Shown here piece by piece: positions 10,287 through 19,069 of a stretch of 42,428 nt of DNA. Source of the DNA: Actinophytocola sp. GTDB lineage: Bacteria; Actinomycetota; Actinomycetes; Mycobacteriales; Pseudonocardiaceae. The stretch is from assembly GCA_009379975.1 (NCBI GenBank), contig WHSS01000014.1, forward strand, positions 1-42,428. The letters run 5' to 3'. The notes under the pieces are model-generated. The model had not been told where the DNA came from and did not search any database. It saw nothing but the letters and a program-made list of their open reading frames with translations. Each line of letters starts with the position of its first letter. The first letter of the stretch is position 1. The position numbers were made by a program, and so were the translations under genes.

Positions 10287-11051
10287 TCAGTCTTCGGCGC
10301 ACCACCGGCCGTCCTGCTTCTTCAGCGGCATGTTGTCGGTGCCCGATTCGCCGCCTGCGGTGAACTCGACCTCCACCTTCGCCGCATCGCCGGTGACCTG
10401 CAGCTCGCCGGTGACGCGCATGCGGGCGTCGGGTGGCAGTTCGTCCATGTTGAATTCGTCGATGGCGGACGGATCGCAGAACTCCTGCTTCATCGCCGCT
10501 TTGTCCCGCTCGTTGAACGCCTTCACCACCTTGTCCGCGACGGCGCGGACCGCGGCTTCTTCACCCGTACCGCCACCGTCGGGGGCTGGGGCTTCGCCAC
10601 CGGTCGTGCCCTTGATGGTGGGCTTGGGCGGCTGCTGGTTGGTCTGATCGCCGGTGGGCGCGGTCTGGCTGGTCTGCTGGTTGCCCTTGTCGCCGGCGTC
10701 TTCGGCGTCATCGGCGAGGAAGAAGCCGGGCTCCCAGAAGCCGGTGACCGCGACGGCGCCCGCGAGGAGCACGACCGTGACGATGATGCCGACGATCACG
10801 CCGGTCTTCCGCGGTGGTGGCTCGCCGCCGGGGTAGCCCCCACCGGGATAACCACCGCCGGGCGGATAGTCGCCCGGCGGCATGCCGTAGCCGGGAGGCG
10901 GTGGTTGCTGGCCGGGAAAGCCGCCACTGGGAGGCTGCCCGTACGGTCCGGGCTGCTGGGCCGGGTAACCACCACTCGGCTGCTGGCCGTACTGGCCGGG
11001 CTGGCCAGGTTGCTGGCCGTACAGCCCCGGCTGCTGCGGCGGATAAGTCAT
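10287..11051 (-). CDS. Gln/Pro-rich single-pass membrane protein, paralogue 1 of 3
   Basis: I do not recognise a named family. The 254-residue product has a Pro/Gln/Gly/Tyr-rich cytoplasmic N-terminus (1-78, repeats such as QPGQYGQQPSGGYP), one membrane helix at about 83-104 ending in AVAVTGFWEPGFF, a low-complexity linker, and an outside C-terminal domain (about 165-254). That domain holds a helix VRAVADKVVKAFNERDKAAM and cysteines in EFCDPSA and RWCAED that could form a disulfide. This layout resembles NTF2-like (DUF4878-type) secreted domains. The ATG at 11051 is preferred because it follows AGAGGATC; a start at 11138 would run into the upstream paralogue. It is the last gene of a three-gene minus-strand set. 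Confidence 0.8.
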   Translation of the reverse strand: MTYPPQQPGLYGQQPGQPGQYGQQPSGGYPAQQPGPYGQPPSGGFPGQQPPPPGYGMPPGDYPPGGGYPGGGYPGGEPPPRKTGVIVGIIVTVVLLAGAVAVTGFWEPGFFLADDAEDAGDKGNQQTSQTAPTGDQTNQQPPKPTIKGTTGGEAPAPDGGGTGEEAAVRAVADKVVKAFNERDKAAMKQEFCDPSAIDEFNMDELPPDARMRVTGELQVTGDAAKVEVEFTAGGESGTDNMPLKKQDGRWCAED

Positions 11052-11121
11052 GGGCGATCCTCTGATTTCGGCGTGGGCGCGAATTGGCCTGGCGACGATA
11101 TCGCGAGCGTGCGCCGCGGCC

Positions 11122-11676
11122 TCAGGTAGCGTAGTCAAGGCACCAGCGAGCGCCGTTCCAGTTGAGATACATGCTGCCGTCGTGGGTTACCGAGCCGCTC
11201 TTGCTGGTGATCCGGTAGCCGACCGTGGCGCTCGAACCGGCGACGGTCATCCTGTCGTCGAGCGAGAACCGCACCGACTCCGGGACCTCGTCGAAGAAGT
11301 CCTCCGTGATGCTGGAACGATCGCAGGACGAAGATCGCAGCGCCGTGCTGTCGCGGTCGTTGAAGCCGCTGATGACGTCTTGCGCCGCGTCGCGGATCTC
11401 GTCCCGGCCGGCGGGGCGAGGCTGGGACGAGCCGGGCGGCTCTTCAGTCTTCGGGACGGGCGGGGAAGACGCAGGGCTCGACTGCGGCGCGGAGAGCGCA
11501 GGAGGCGGCGGTTGATCGTCGCCGCCGTTCAGCAGTACCACCAGCAGCGCACTGACGAGCAGCAGCATGGTCAGTGCGGCGGCGATGATCAGCGTCCGGC
11601 GGTGCGAGCGGCGTTCGGGTGGGCGTAGCCAGTCGGGCAGATCTTCACCAGGGCTGTGTTGTGGGGCGTTCGTCAT
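11122..11676 (-). CDS. Single-pass membrane protein, paralogue 2 of 3
   Basis: A 184-residue protein of unknown function. The cytoplasmic N-terminus is short and lacks the long Pro-rich repeats of its neighbours (1-27). The membrane helix is at about 28-49 (TLIIAAALTMLLLVSALLVVLL), followed by a Pro/Ser linker (about 52-88) and an outside domain (about 90-184). The domain has the same layout as the other two: a helix DAAQDVISGFNDRDSTAL, a cysteine shortly after (SSSCDRSS) and a cysteine near the end (ARWCLDYAT). The ATG at 11676 follows GAGGACCC. Gaps of 40 bp upstream and 70 bp downstream suggest one operon. Confidence 0.8.
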   Translation of the reverse strand: MTNAPQHSPGEDLPDWLRPPERRSHRRTLIIAAALTMLLLVSALLVVLLNGGDDQPPPPALSAPQSSPASSPPVPKTEEPPGSSQPRPAGRDEIRDAAQDVISGFNDRDSTALRSSSCDRSSITEDFFDEVPESVRFSLDDRMTVAGSSATVGYRITSKSGSVTHDGSMYLNWNGARWCLDYAT

Positions 11677-11716
11677 GGGTCCTCGTGGGTCAACGCGCGC
11701 GCTGCGGTGGTCAGTA

Positions 11717-12859
11717 TCACTTCAAGTTCGCCGCACACCACGCACCATCGGACTGACGGAAGCTGAGCTTCGCCTCCCGGCTGCCCGCCTGCTGTTTGAG
11801 CTTGAGCGGCAGGCTCGCGGTGTCCCCACTGATCTTCGGGTCGCCGGTGATGCTGACTTCGAGATCCTCGGGGAAGGTGTCGTACTGCGCTTGCTTCTCG
11901 TCTTCCGGCTTGCACGACACCGGCTTGACCTGAGCGGCATCCTTGGCGTTGAGGCCGTCGACGACGATCTTCCCGATCCGGCGGATCTCGCTCTCGGCAT
12001 CACCACCGCCGCCTTTCCCCTTGGCCTTTCCGGCGGGCGCCTGGGTCTGCTCGGTGTCCGGTTGCGATTCCTCGCCGTCGCCGCTGAGCAGAAATCCGGG
12101 CTGCCAGAAGCCGGTGACGGCGACGGCGAGGAGCACCACGATCGCAGCTCCGACACCGACAAGCATGCCGGTGTTGCGCCGCGGCGGCTCGTCGTCCGGG
12201 TACGCACCGTCGAAGAACTCGTCGGGCGGGTGCTCGTCCGCCGGGTAATCGCCGGCGGGGTACTCCTCGGCGTAACCGGGGGGCGGGCCGTATCCAGGCG
12301 AACCAGGCGGGCCCGGTGGTGGGCCCTGGCCGGGAGGCGGTCCGTAGCCGGGTGGTGGGCGGTAGCCGGGTGGCGGGCCCTGCCGAGGGGGACCAGGTGG
12401 CTGGGCATGACCGGGTGGTGGGCGGTAGCCCGGCGGCGGTCCCTGACCCGGGGGTGGGCGGTAGCCCGGCGGCGGGCCCTGACCCGGTGGTGGGCCTTGA
12501 CCCGGTGGTGGGCGGTAGCCCGGCGGCGGTCCCTGACCCGGGGGACCAGGGGGTGGGCGGTAGCCCGGCGGCGGTCCCTGACCCGGTGGTGGGCCTTGAC
12601 CCGGTGGTGGGCCTTGACCCGGTGGTGGGCCTTGACCCGGTGGTGGGCGGTAGCCCGGCGGCGGTCCCTGACCCGGGGGACCAGGGGGCGGGGGTTGCTG
12701 GGCAGGGAAGCCACCACTCCGCGGTTGGCCCTGCGTCCCCGGCCCCTGACCCCGTTGCGGTCCTGGCTGCCGGCGATTCGGGCCGCCGGGGCCATTCGGG
12801 CCATGGGGGCCTGGTGGCCCGGGTCTCCGTCCGCCGGGCGGGTGTGGCGGATTGGTCAT
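11717..12859 (-). CDS. Collagen-like Pro/Gly-rich single-pass membrane protein, paralogue 3 of 3
   Basis: A 380-residue protein whose first 225 residues are almost only Pro, Gly, Gln, Tyr and Arg, built from tandem GPPPGQ and PPPGYR units. An acidic patch (about 200-226) precedes the membrane helix (about 232-254, ending VAVTGFWQPGFLL, nearly the same as paralogue 1). The outside domain (about 285-380) has the helix IRRIGKIVVDGLNAKDAAQV and cysteines in PVSCKPED and AWCAANLK. The ATG at 12859 follows AAGGGG. The gene is first in the set and divergent from arc. Similar Pro-rich cytoplasmic tails occur on actinobacterial membrane proteins that cluster at growth sites, but no function is claimed. 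Confidence 0.82.
   Translation of the reverse strand: MTNPPHPPGGRRPGPPGPHGPNGPGGPNRRQPGPQRGQGPGTQGQPRSGGFPAQQPPPPGPPGQGPPPGYRPPPGQGPPPGQGPPPGQGPPPGQGPPPGYRPPPGPPGQGPPPGYRPPPGQGPPPGQGPPPGYRPPPGQGPPPGYRPPPGHAQPPGPPRQGPPPGYRPPPGYGPPPGQGPPPGPPGSPGYGPPPGYAEEYPAGDYPADEHPPDEFFDGAYPDDEPPRRNTGMLVGVGAAIVVLLAVAVTGFWQPGFLLSGDGEESQPDTEQTQAPAGKAKGKGGGGDAESEIRRIGKIVVDGLNAKDAAQVKPVSCKPEDEKQAQYDTFPEDLEVSITGDPKISGDTASLPLKLKQQAGSREAKLSFRQSDGAWCAANLK
12311..12695 (-). repeat. In-gene tandem repeat encoding GPPPGQ/PPPGYR units
   Basis: The DNA is built from 18-bp units (for example three consecutive copies of CCCGGTGGTGGGCCTTGA at about 12598-12651) mixed with a longer unit ending in GGGCGGTAGCCCGG. Neighbouring copies are nearly identical at the base level, which predicts slippage and copy-number differences between strains. 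Frame is kept because every unit is a multiple of three. Confidence 0.85.
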
Positions 12860-13253
12860 GCAAGCCCCTTAAGTCCTCGCTGCTGACGCCCGCGCCGCCC
12901 TCACCGGTCCCTGCCGCCGGCGAAGGTGGTCAACCGTTAGGTGAATGTTGTGTGACGTCAGCAATCCTGCGCTGCTCGCAGCCTGGCACACTCCCGGTCG
13001 TCATGTCTTGACGGGGACGGCGACGGGCGAGGACCGTGCTCATCCGTCAGGCCCAGCAGTGACTCATCGCCGAGCGAGGGAGGTGAACAGTGAGTAACCG
13101 CACCGCATACTCATTGTGTACCGAGTCGGAGCATTGCGTTTACCAACGCCGCATGATCTTTACACGACTCGCCCGTTCTGTGATGCGAGAAGGGCTTCGA
13201 ATGACGGTGATGGCCGGTACCGTTGAGATAAATAGCGCGCGAGGAGGTGCCGC
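12860..13253. promoter_or_regulatory. Divergent intergenic region between the Pro-rich gene and arc
   Basis: This 394-bp gap has no convincing gene. It must hold promoters for both directions. The segment nearest arc (13090-13240) is distinctly less GC-rich than the rest. It carries a GTG at 13090 after a strong GGGAGGT, opening an 85-codon frame that overlaps arc, but its third-position base use is unlike real genes here. The perfect palindrome TGACGTCA occurs at 12952-12959. AGGAGGTG directly before the arc ATG is the arc ribosome site. Confidence 0.5.
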
Positions 13254-15086
13254 ATGCAACACGACCGCCCCGGTGGCAGGCATGAGGAAGCCGACCCAGA
13301 GAGCAGTAATCCGGCAGATACACCTGCCGCGACTGATCCCGAAGTGACAGAGGAGCAGGCGCGGCAGATCCGGTTCCTGGAAGAAGAGGTCGCCCTGCTG
13401 AGGCGACGCACGGCAGGCTCGCTGAAGAGTGATCGCGTGCTCGAGCAGCGCCTCGCCGAGGCGTCGGAACGCATCGCACAGCTCACCGAACGCAATACCA
13501 AGCTGGTCGAGACCTTGCGGGACGCCCGCAGCCAGCTGCTCGCGCTGCGCGAGGAAGTGGACCGTCTGGCGCAGCCGCCCAGTGGCTACGGCGTCTTCCT
13601 CGCCAAGTTCGAGGACGGCACCGTCGACGTGTTCACGTCCGGGCGGAAGATGCGGGTTTCGGTCTCGCCGACCGTCGATGTCGAGAGCTTGCAACGCGGG
13701 CAGGCGCTGCGGCTCAACGAGGCGTTGACGGTCGTGGAGGCCGGCGGCTTCGAACGCACCGGCGAGGTGTGCGGGCTGCGCGAGGTGCTCTCGCCCAGCA
13801 CGGAGGACGGCAGCGCCCGAGCGCTCGTGGCCGGCCACGCCGACGAGGAGCGGATCGTGTGGCTGTCGGATCCGCTCGCCGAGGGCACCCTCAAGCCCGG
13901 TGATTCGCTGCTGGTCGACACCAAGGCCGGCTACGCCTACGAGCGGGTGCCGAAGGCGGAGGTCGAGGATCTCGTGCTGGAGGAGGTGCCCGATGTGCGC
14001 TACGAGGACATCGGCGGCCTGTTCCGGCAGATCGAGCAGATTCGCGACGCCGTCGAGCTGCCGTTCCTGCACTCCGATCTGTACCTGGAGTATCAGCTGC
14101 GGCCGCCGAAGGGCGTGCTGCTCTACGGCCCGCCGGGCTGCGGTAAGACGCTCATCGCGAAGGCGGTGGCGAACTCGCTGGCCAAGCAGGTCGCCGAGGG
14201 CAAGGGGGATGCGGCAGGCGCGAAGGAGGCCAAGTCCTACTTCCTCAACATCAAGGGTCCCGAGCTGCTCAACAAGTTCGTCGGTGAGACCGAGCGGCAC
14301 ATCCGGCTGATCTTCCAGCGGGCGCGGGAGAAGGCTTCGCAGGGCACCCCGGTGATCGTGTTCTTCGACGAGATGGACTCGATCTTCCGTACCAGGGGTA
14401 GCGGGGTGTCCTCGGACGTCGAGACCACCATCGTGCCGCAGCTGCTCAGCGAGATCGACGGTGTCGAGGGGTTGGAGAATGTCATCGTCATCGGCGCGTC
14501 GAACCGTGAAGACATGATCGACCCGGCGATCCTGCGTCCCGGCAGGCTCGACGTCAAGATCAAGATTGAGCGGCCGGACGCCGAGGCGGCCAAGGACATT
14601 TTCTCCAAGTACTTGCTCAACACGCTGCCGATCCACGCCGACGACCTCACCGAGTTCGGCGGGGACCCGAAGGCGACGATCGACGCGATGATCCAACACA
14701 CGGTCGAGCGCATGTATGAGGAGAGCGACGACAACCGGTTCCTCGAAGTCACCTACGCCAACGGTGACAAGGAAGTGCTGTACTTCCGTGACTTCAACTC
14801 CGGCGCGATGATCCAGAACATCGTCGACCGGGCGAAGAAGGCGGCGATCAAGTCGGTGCTGGAGACGAAACAGCCCGGCCTGCGGGTGCAGCACCTGCTC
14901 GATGCGATCGTGGACGAGTTCGCCGAGAACGAGGACCTGCCCAACACCACCAACCCGGACGACTGGGCGCGGATCTCCGGCAAGAAGGGCGAGCGGATCG
15001 TCTACATCCGCACGCTGGTCACCGGCAAGAACCAGGACTCCGGGCGGGCGATCGACACCGCGACCAACACCGGTCAGTACCTGTAA
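13254..15086 (+). CDS. arc: Proteasomal AAA+ ATPase ARC/Mpa
   Basis: Mpa/ARC is the ring-shaped unfoldase that recognises pupylated proteins and feeds them to the 20S proteasome. The 610 residues show an N-terminal coiled coil that binds Pup (about 35-100, [20 protein letters not shown]), two OB folds (about 105-250), and the AAA domain with Walker A GPPGCGKT at 292-299, Walker [11 protein letters not shown] and the arginine-finger region. The C-terminus is GQYL, the motif that docks into the proteasome alpha ring. The ATG follows a perfect AGGAGGTG. The gene is separated from dop by a hairpin and a repeat, so it is probably its own transcription unit. Identification is certain. Confidence 0.98.
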   Translation: MQHDRPGGRHEEADPESSNPADTPAATDPEVTEEQARQIRFLEEEVALLRRRTAGSLKSDRVLEQRLAEASERIAQLTERNTKLVETLRDARSQLLALREEVDRLAQPPSGYGVFLAKFEDGTVDVFTSGRKMRVSVSPTVDVESLQRGQALRLNEALTVVEAGGFERTGEVCGLREVLSPSTEDGSARALVAGHADEERIVWLSDPLAEGTLKPGDSLLVDTKAGYAYERVPKAEVEDLVLEEVPDVRYEDIGGLFRQIEQIRDAVELPFLHSDLYLEYQLRPPKGVLLYGPPGCGKTLIAKAVANSLAKQVAEGKGDAAGAKEAKSYFLNIKGPELLNKFVGETERHIRLIFQRAREKASQGTPVIVFFDEMDSIFRTRGSGVSSDVETTIVPQLLSEIDGVEGLENVIVIGASNREDMIDPAILRPGRLDVKIKIERPDAEAAKDIFSKYLLNTLPIHADDLTEFGGDPKATIDAMIQHTVERMYEESDDNRFLEVTYANGDKEVLYFRDFNSGAMIQNIVDRAKKAAIKSVLETKQPGLRVQHLLDAIVDEFAENEDLPNTTNPDDWARISGKKGERIVYIRTLVTGKNQDSGRAIDTATNTGQYL

Positions 15087-15093
15087 GGGCACG

Positions 15094-15132
15094 CGAGGTT
15101 GCCGGGTGCGCACCGCGCACCCGGCAACCTCG
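15094..15132 (+). terminator. Strong hairpin after arc
   Basis: Arms 15094-15111 (CGAGGTTGCCGGGTGCGC) and 15115-15132 are perfect complements, an 18-bp GC-rich stem with a 3-base loop, starting 8 bases after the arc stop. There is no T-run, as is common for terminators in high-GC actinobacteria. Confidence 0.75.
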
Positions 15133-15146
15133 GCACGCGCGCGGCT

Positions 15147-15200
15147 TGTGCGAGTGTGAGGTTGAGCCGGTAGGTCGGACCGAATGTCACACTCACCCAA
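15147..15200 (+). repeat. 54-bp imperfect palindromic element, copy 1
   Basis: The element begins TGTGCGAGTGTGAG and ends CACACTCACCCAA. It matches the reverse complement of 22024-22077 at 46 of 54 bases. The ends are inverted relative to each other (GAGTGTGA against TCACACTC) and the centre holds CGGTAGGTC. The gap between arc and dop from 15133 to 15387 otherwise shows no gene and should hold the dop promoter. Confidence 0.85.
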
Positions 15201-15387
15201 CGCTCGGCACCCGCCGCTCATCACCACCCACGGTGGCAAGGCCGTCGCGACGTGGCCGTAGGGTGGGTATCGGGTACCTGGCTGCGCCCGATAAGGGCCG
15301 GTCGGAGCTGCTCAGCTGATCGAATGAGCGTGATGGTCGTTGAGGTGGGATCCTCGCCGAGCGCACCGACGTGGGATGGGACACAAC

Positions 15388-16881
15388 ATGCGGCGGATCA
15401 TGGGCACAGAGGTGGAGTACGGCATCGCGGTGCCGGGCGATGCGACGGCGAACCCGGTACTGACCTCCACGCAGATCGTGCTGGCCTATGCCGCAGCGGT
15501 GGACATCCCGCGTGCGCGGCGTGCGCGGTGGGACTACGAGGTGGAGTCGCCGCTGCGAGACGCCCGCGGCTTCGACCTGACCGGCCCCGGCGGGCCGCCG
15601 CACGAGCCCGATGTCGAGGATCTGGGCGCCGCCAACGTGATCCTGACCAACGGCGCGCGGCTCTACGTCGATCACGCCCACCCGGAGTACTCCGCGCCGG
15701 AAGTCACCAACGCGCGCGACGCCGTCATCTGGGACAAGGCGGGGGAGCGGGTGATGGAGCAGGCGTCGATGAAGGCCGCGACCGTCCCGGGCCAGCCACG
15801 CCTGCAGCTGTACAAGAACAACGTCGACGGCAAGGGCGCCAGCTACGGCACGCACGAGAACTACCTGATGGCGCGCTCGACCCCGTTCACCTCCGTCATC
15901 GGCGGGCTCACCCCGTTCTTCGTCTCCCGCCAGGTCATGACCGGCTCCGGCAGGGTCGGCATCGGGCAGCAGGGCGAGGATGACGGCTTCCAGCTCTCGC
16001 AGCGTGCCGACTACATCGAGGTCGAGGTCGGCCTGGAGACCACCCTCAAGCGCGGCATCATCAACACCAGGGATGAGCCGCACGCCGATGCAGACAAGTA
16101 CCGGAGGCTGCACGTCATCATCGGTGACGCGAACCTCGCGGAGTACTCGACCTACCTGAAGCTGGGCAGCACCGCGATCGTGCTCGACATGATCGAAAGC
16201 GGCGTCAGCTTCGACGACCTGAAGCTGCGGGAGCCGGTGCGCGCGGTACGCCAGATCAGCCACGACCCCACCCTGAAGGCGAAGGTGGAGCTGGTCGACG
16301 GCCACGAGTACACCGGGCTCGACCTGCAGTACGCCTATCACGAGCGCGCGCTGAAGCATGTCGAAAGCGAAGCCGACCCGGCGTCGGCCGACGTGCTGAA
16401 GGTCTGGGGCGAGATCCTCGACGCACTGTCCCGCGACCCGGCGGAATGCGCCGACCGGCTGGACTGGGTGGCCAAGCTCCGGCTGCTCGACGGTTACCGG
16501 CAACGTGACCGGCTGGGCTGGGCGGCGCCCCGGCTGCACCTCATCGACCTGCAGTACTCGGACGTGCGGCTGGACAAGGGTCTGTACAACCGGCTGGTGA
16601 CCCGAGGTTCGATCAAACGGCTCGTCACCGAAGAAGAGGTGCAGGCGGCGATCACGACGCCGCCACAGGACACCAGGGCGTATTTCCGGGGCAGGGCGCT
16701 CGAGAAATATGCGGCCTCGATCGCGGCGGCATCGTGGGACTCGGTGATTTTCGACATCGGCCGGGAGTCCCTCGTCCGCATTCCGACGCTGGAGCCGCTG
16801 CGTGGAACAAAAGCTCATGTCGGGCGGTTATTGGACGAAGCGGACACTGCCGAGCAATTGGTGGAAGCCCTGACGTCGTGA
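15388..16881 (+). CDS. dop: Pup deamidase/depupylase
   Basis: Dop converts the C-terminal Gln of Pup to Glu so it can be ligated, and also removes Pup from substrates. The 497-residue protein belongs to the carboxylate-amine ligase (glutamine-synthetase-like) fold. It has the ATP/metal motif GTEVEYG (6-12), the nucleophile-region Asp95 in [32 protein letters not shown], and [28 protein letters not shown]. The ATG at 15388 gives the same start as mycobacterial Dop ([12 protein letters not shown]). In-frame ATGs at 15340 and 15376 would extend it by 16 or 4 residues. pup follows after 83 bp. Confidence 0.97.
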   Translation: MRRIMGTEVEYGIAVPGDATANPVLTSTQIVLAYAAAVDIPRARRARWDYEVESPLRDARGFDLTGPGGPPHEPDVEDLGAANVILTNGARLYVDHAHPEYSAPEVTNARDAVIWDKAGERVMEQASMKAATVPGQPRLQLYKNNVDGKGASYGTHENYLMARSTPFTSVIGGLTPFFVSRQVMTGSGRVGIGQQGEDDGFQLSQRADYIEVEVGLETTLKRGIINTRDEPHADADKYRRLHVIIGDANLAEYSTYLKLGSTAIVLDMIESGVSFDDLKLREPVRAVRQISHDPTLKAKVELVDGHEYTGLDLQYAYHERALKHVESEADPASADVLKVWGEILDALSRDPAECADRLDWVAKLRLLDGYRQRDRLGWAAPRLHLIDLQYSDVRLDKGLYNRLVTRGSIKRLVTEEEVQAAITTPPQDTRAYFRGRALEKYAASIAAASWDSVIFDIGRESLVRIPTLEPLRGTKAHVGRLLDEADTAEQLVEALTS

Positions 16882-16964
16882 TGATGTCGAGGCTGGAAAT
16901 CTGACGCAACGTCGGTCGGCCTGGGTAACCTGGTCGAAGGAGAACCTCGTGATCAGGAGGCGTG

Positions 16965-17159
16965 ATGGCGCAGGAAAAGATCGAGAAGCACGGCGGGGGC
17001 GACTCCGACGACGAAGTCGAAGGTGGTGGCCCCGCAGGCCAGGAACGTCGTGAGCAGCTCGGCGAGGACGTGGACACGATCCTCGACGAGATCGACGACG
17101 TACTCGAAGAGAACGCGGAAGATTTCGTCCGCGCCTACGTGCAGAAGGGCGGCCAGTAG
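16965..17159 (+). CDS. pup: Prokaryotic ubiquitin-like protein Pup
   Basis: Pup is the 64-residue disordered tag attached to lysines of proteins destined for the proteasome. The product begins MAQEKIEKHGGG, has the Mpa-binding helical segment (about 25-50, REQLGEDVDTILDEIDDVLEEN) and ends AYVQKGGQ. The terminal Gln means it must be deamidated by Dop before PafA can use it. The ATG at 16965 lies 4 bases after AGGAGG (16955-16960); a GTG one codon earlier is too close to that site. It sits between dop and prcB as in mycobacteria. Confidence 0.98.
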   Translation: MAQEKIEKHGGGDSDDEVEGGGPAGQERREQLGEDVDTILDEIDDVLEENAEDFVRAYVQKGGQ

Positions 17160-17208
17160 CCTCCTGGGGCGGCGGCTCGGCCTCTCGGCGAGCGTGGCCG
17201 GCCGTAGC

Positions 17209-17234
17209 GCCCGGTCCAGCTGAGCCGACCGGGC
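17209..17234 (+). terminator. Possible hairpin between pup and prcB
   Basis: GCCCGGTC (17209-17216) pairs with GACCGGGC (17227-17234) around a 10-base loop. It lies 50 bp past the pup stop in a 179-bp gap. It may attenuate read-through into prcBA. The downstream stretch CTTAAAGATGGGAACC before prcB could hold a separate promoter. Confidence 0.35.
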
Positions 17235-17338
17235 CGAGCATGCCTGCCCCGGCGGATCGGCTACCTTCGGACCGGGCACACAACGCCCGGCTCGCATGTC
17301 CAACGCCAGTCACTTAAAGATGGGAACCACGAGCACGC

Positions 17339-18190
17339 ATGGATTACCCCTCGTCCGCCGCTAGGGGCGGCCCGCTGTCATCGGCCTACCTGACCGCTCA
17401 GACCTCGTCCTTCACCGATTTCCTCCGCGCCCAGGCGCCCCAGATGCTGCCGACGAGCCGGCTCCGTGACGGTGCCGTTCCGGACGTGCCGCACGGCACC
17501 ACGATCGTCGCGCTCACCTTCGACTCGGGTGTGCTGATCGCGGGCGACCGCCGGGCCACCGCAGGCAACACCATCGCCGCGCGGGACCTCGAGAAGGTCT
17601 ACGTCACCGACGAGTACTCCGCCGTCGGCATCGCGGGGACCGCGGGCATCGCCCTGGAGATGGTCCGGCTCTATGCGGTGGAGCTCGCCCACTACGAGAA
17701 GATCGAGGGCGTTTCGCTTTCGCTGGACGGCAAGACGAACAAGCTGGCGATGATGGTGCGTTCCAATCTGGAAGTCGCCATGGCCGGGCTCGCGGCGGTG
17801 CCGATGTTCGCCGGGTTCGACACCGACGCGACCGACCCCGCCCGGGCCGGGCGGATCATCTCGTTCGACGTGACCGGCGGCCGCTATGAGGAACGCGCGG
17901 GGTATCACTCGATCGGCTCCGGCTCGCCGTACGCCAAGTCAGCGCTGAAGAAGATGTACGACCCGCGCGCCGATGCCGAGGCAGCGGCCCGCTCCGCCAT
18001 CGCCGCCCTCTACGACGCGGCCGACGACGACACCGCGACCGGTGGCCCGGATCTGGTCCGCCGCATCTTCCCGCAGGTCGTCACGATCACCGCCGCCGAA
18101 GGTGCCACGCAGATTCCGGAGGAGCGCACCTCGGCCATCGCCGAGTCGGTCATCGCCGAGCGGCGCAGCAGGCCCGGCCAGGTCGGCTGA
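17339..18190 (+). CDS. prcB: 20S proteasome beta subunit precursor
   Basis: PrcB supplies the proteolytic sites of the 20S core. The 283-residue precursor carries a 53-residue propeptide that is cut autocatalytically before Thr54 in HGTTIVALTF, exposing the catalytic N-terminal threonine. The Ntn-hydrolase core follows, with GDRRATAGN, EKVYVTDEYSAVGIAGTAG and YHSIGSGSPYAKSALKK. The ATG at 17339 gives a propeptide length close to the mycobacterial one (57). prcA follows 63 bp downstream in the same direction. Confidence 0.98.
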   Translation: MDYPSSAARGGPLSSAYLTAQTSSFTDFLRAQAPQMLPTSRLRDGAVPDVPHGTTIVALTFDSGVLIAGDRRATAGNTIAARDLEKVYVTDEYSAVGIAGTAGIALEMVRLYAVELAHYEKIEGVSLSLDGKTNKLAMMVRSNLEVAMAGLAAVPMFAGFDTDATDPARAGRIISFDVTGGRYEERAGYHSIGSGSPYAKSALKKMYDPRADAEAAARSAIAALYDAADDDTATGGPDLVRRIFPQVVTITAAEGATQIPEERTSAIAESVIAERRSRPGQVG

Positions 18191-18253
18191 GGCCGCGGGC
18201 CACCCCCCCATCCTCATGACCCCGTCCGACGAAGCAGATCGGAGCTACCAGCC

Positions 18254-19024
18254 GTGACCATGCCGCTGTACGCCTCACCAGAACAGTTGATGCGCGACCG
18301 CTCGGAGTACGCGCGTAAAGGGATCGCCCGCGGCCGCAGTGTGGTCGCGCTCAAGTACGCCGACGGCCTGCTGTTCGTCGCGGAGAACCCGTCGACCACC
18401 TTGCACAAGATTTCCGAGATCTACGACCGGATCGGCTTCGCCGCCGCCGGCCGCTACAGCGAGTACGAGAGCTTGCGGCGAGCCGGCATCCGGCACGTCG
18501 ACCTGCAGGGGTACTCCTACGACCGGCGCGACGTTTCCGCCCGCCAGCTCGCCAACGTCTACGCCCAGACGCTCGGCTCGATCTTCACCGAGCAGGTCAA
18601 GCCCTTCGAGGTCGAGTTAGCCGTCGCCGAGGTCGGGCAGGACGCCGCGGTTGATCAGCTTTACCGGCTGACCTACGACGGCTCCATCGTCGACGAGCCG
18701 CAGTTCCTGGTCATGGGCGGCCAGACGGAACCCGTGGTGACCAAGCTCAAGGACAGCTACTCGGACGGCTGCGGGCTGGCCGACGCATTCCGGCTCGCGG
18801 TATCGGCGCTGCAAGCGGGCCTGAGCAACGGCGCGGAGCTGGGCAAGCTCGAGGTCGCCGTGCTCGAGCGGTCCCGGCCACGCCGGGCGTTCCGGCGGAT
18901 CACCGGCGCTGCGTTGGACGCGTTGCTGCCCGGTGGCGGCGGCGACAAGCCATCGGTGAAGCCGAAAGCAAAGCGCCAGGACGACAAGCCGGACAAGTCG
19001 AAGGATTCGGGCGAGGAGTCCTAG
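18254..19024 (+). CDS. prcA: 20S proteasome alpha subunit
   Basis: PrcA forms the outer heptameric rings that gate the proteasome and receive ARC/Mpa. The 256-residue product has the N-terminal gating segment ([27 protein letters not shown]), the conserved [16 protein letters not shown] and [24 protein letters not shown], and a Lys/Asp-rich disordered C-terminus (about 228-256). The GTG at 18254 is chosen because CGGAG lies about ten bases upstream. An ATG two codons later is a close alternative. It is the last gene of the pup-proteasome run before a converging gene. Confidence 0.97.
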   Translation: MTMPLYASPEQLMRDRSEYARKGIARGRSVVALKYADGLLFVAENPSTTLHKISEIYDRIGFAAAGRYSEYESLRRAGIRHVDLQGYSYDRRDVSARQLANVYAQTLGSIFTEQVKPFEVELAVAEVGQDAAVDQLYRLTYDGSIVDEPQFLVMGGQTEPVVTKLKDSYSDGCGLADAFRLAVSALQAGLSNGAELGKLEVAVLERSRPRRAFRRITGAALDALLPGGGGDKPSVKPKAKRQDDKPDKSKDSGEES

Positions 19025-19069
19025 GACGGTGCTGAATGACCCCGCCGGATGGGCCAGGGGATCCTGCCG

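Noticed and set aside
11567-12886. Long plus-strand ORF with Trp-Trp-Ala-Leu-Thr-Arg repeats
   Set aside because: It is the antisense shadow of the Pro/Gly-rich gene; the pattern comes only from reading GPPPGQ codons on the other strand. It has no family motif.
13140-15239. 699-codon minus-strand ORF opposite arc
   Set aside because: It is antisense to a certain gene (arc) and arises from high GC content; no recognisable domain is present.
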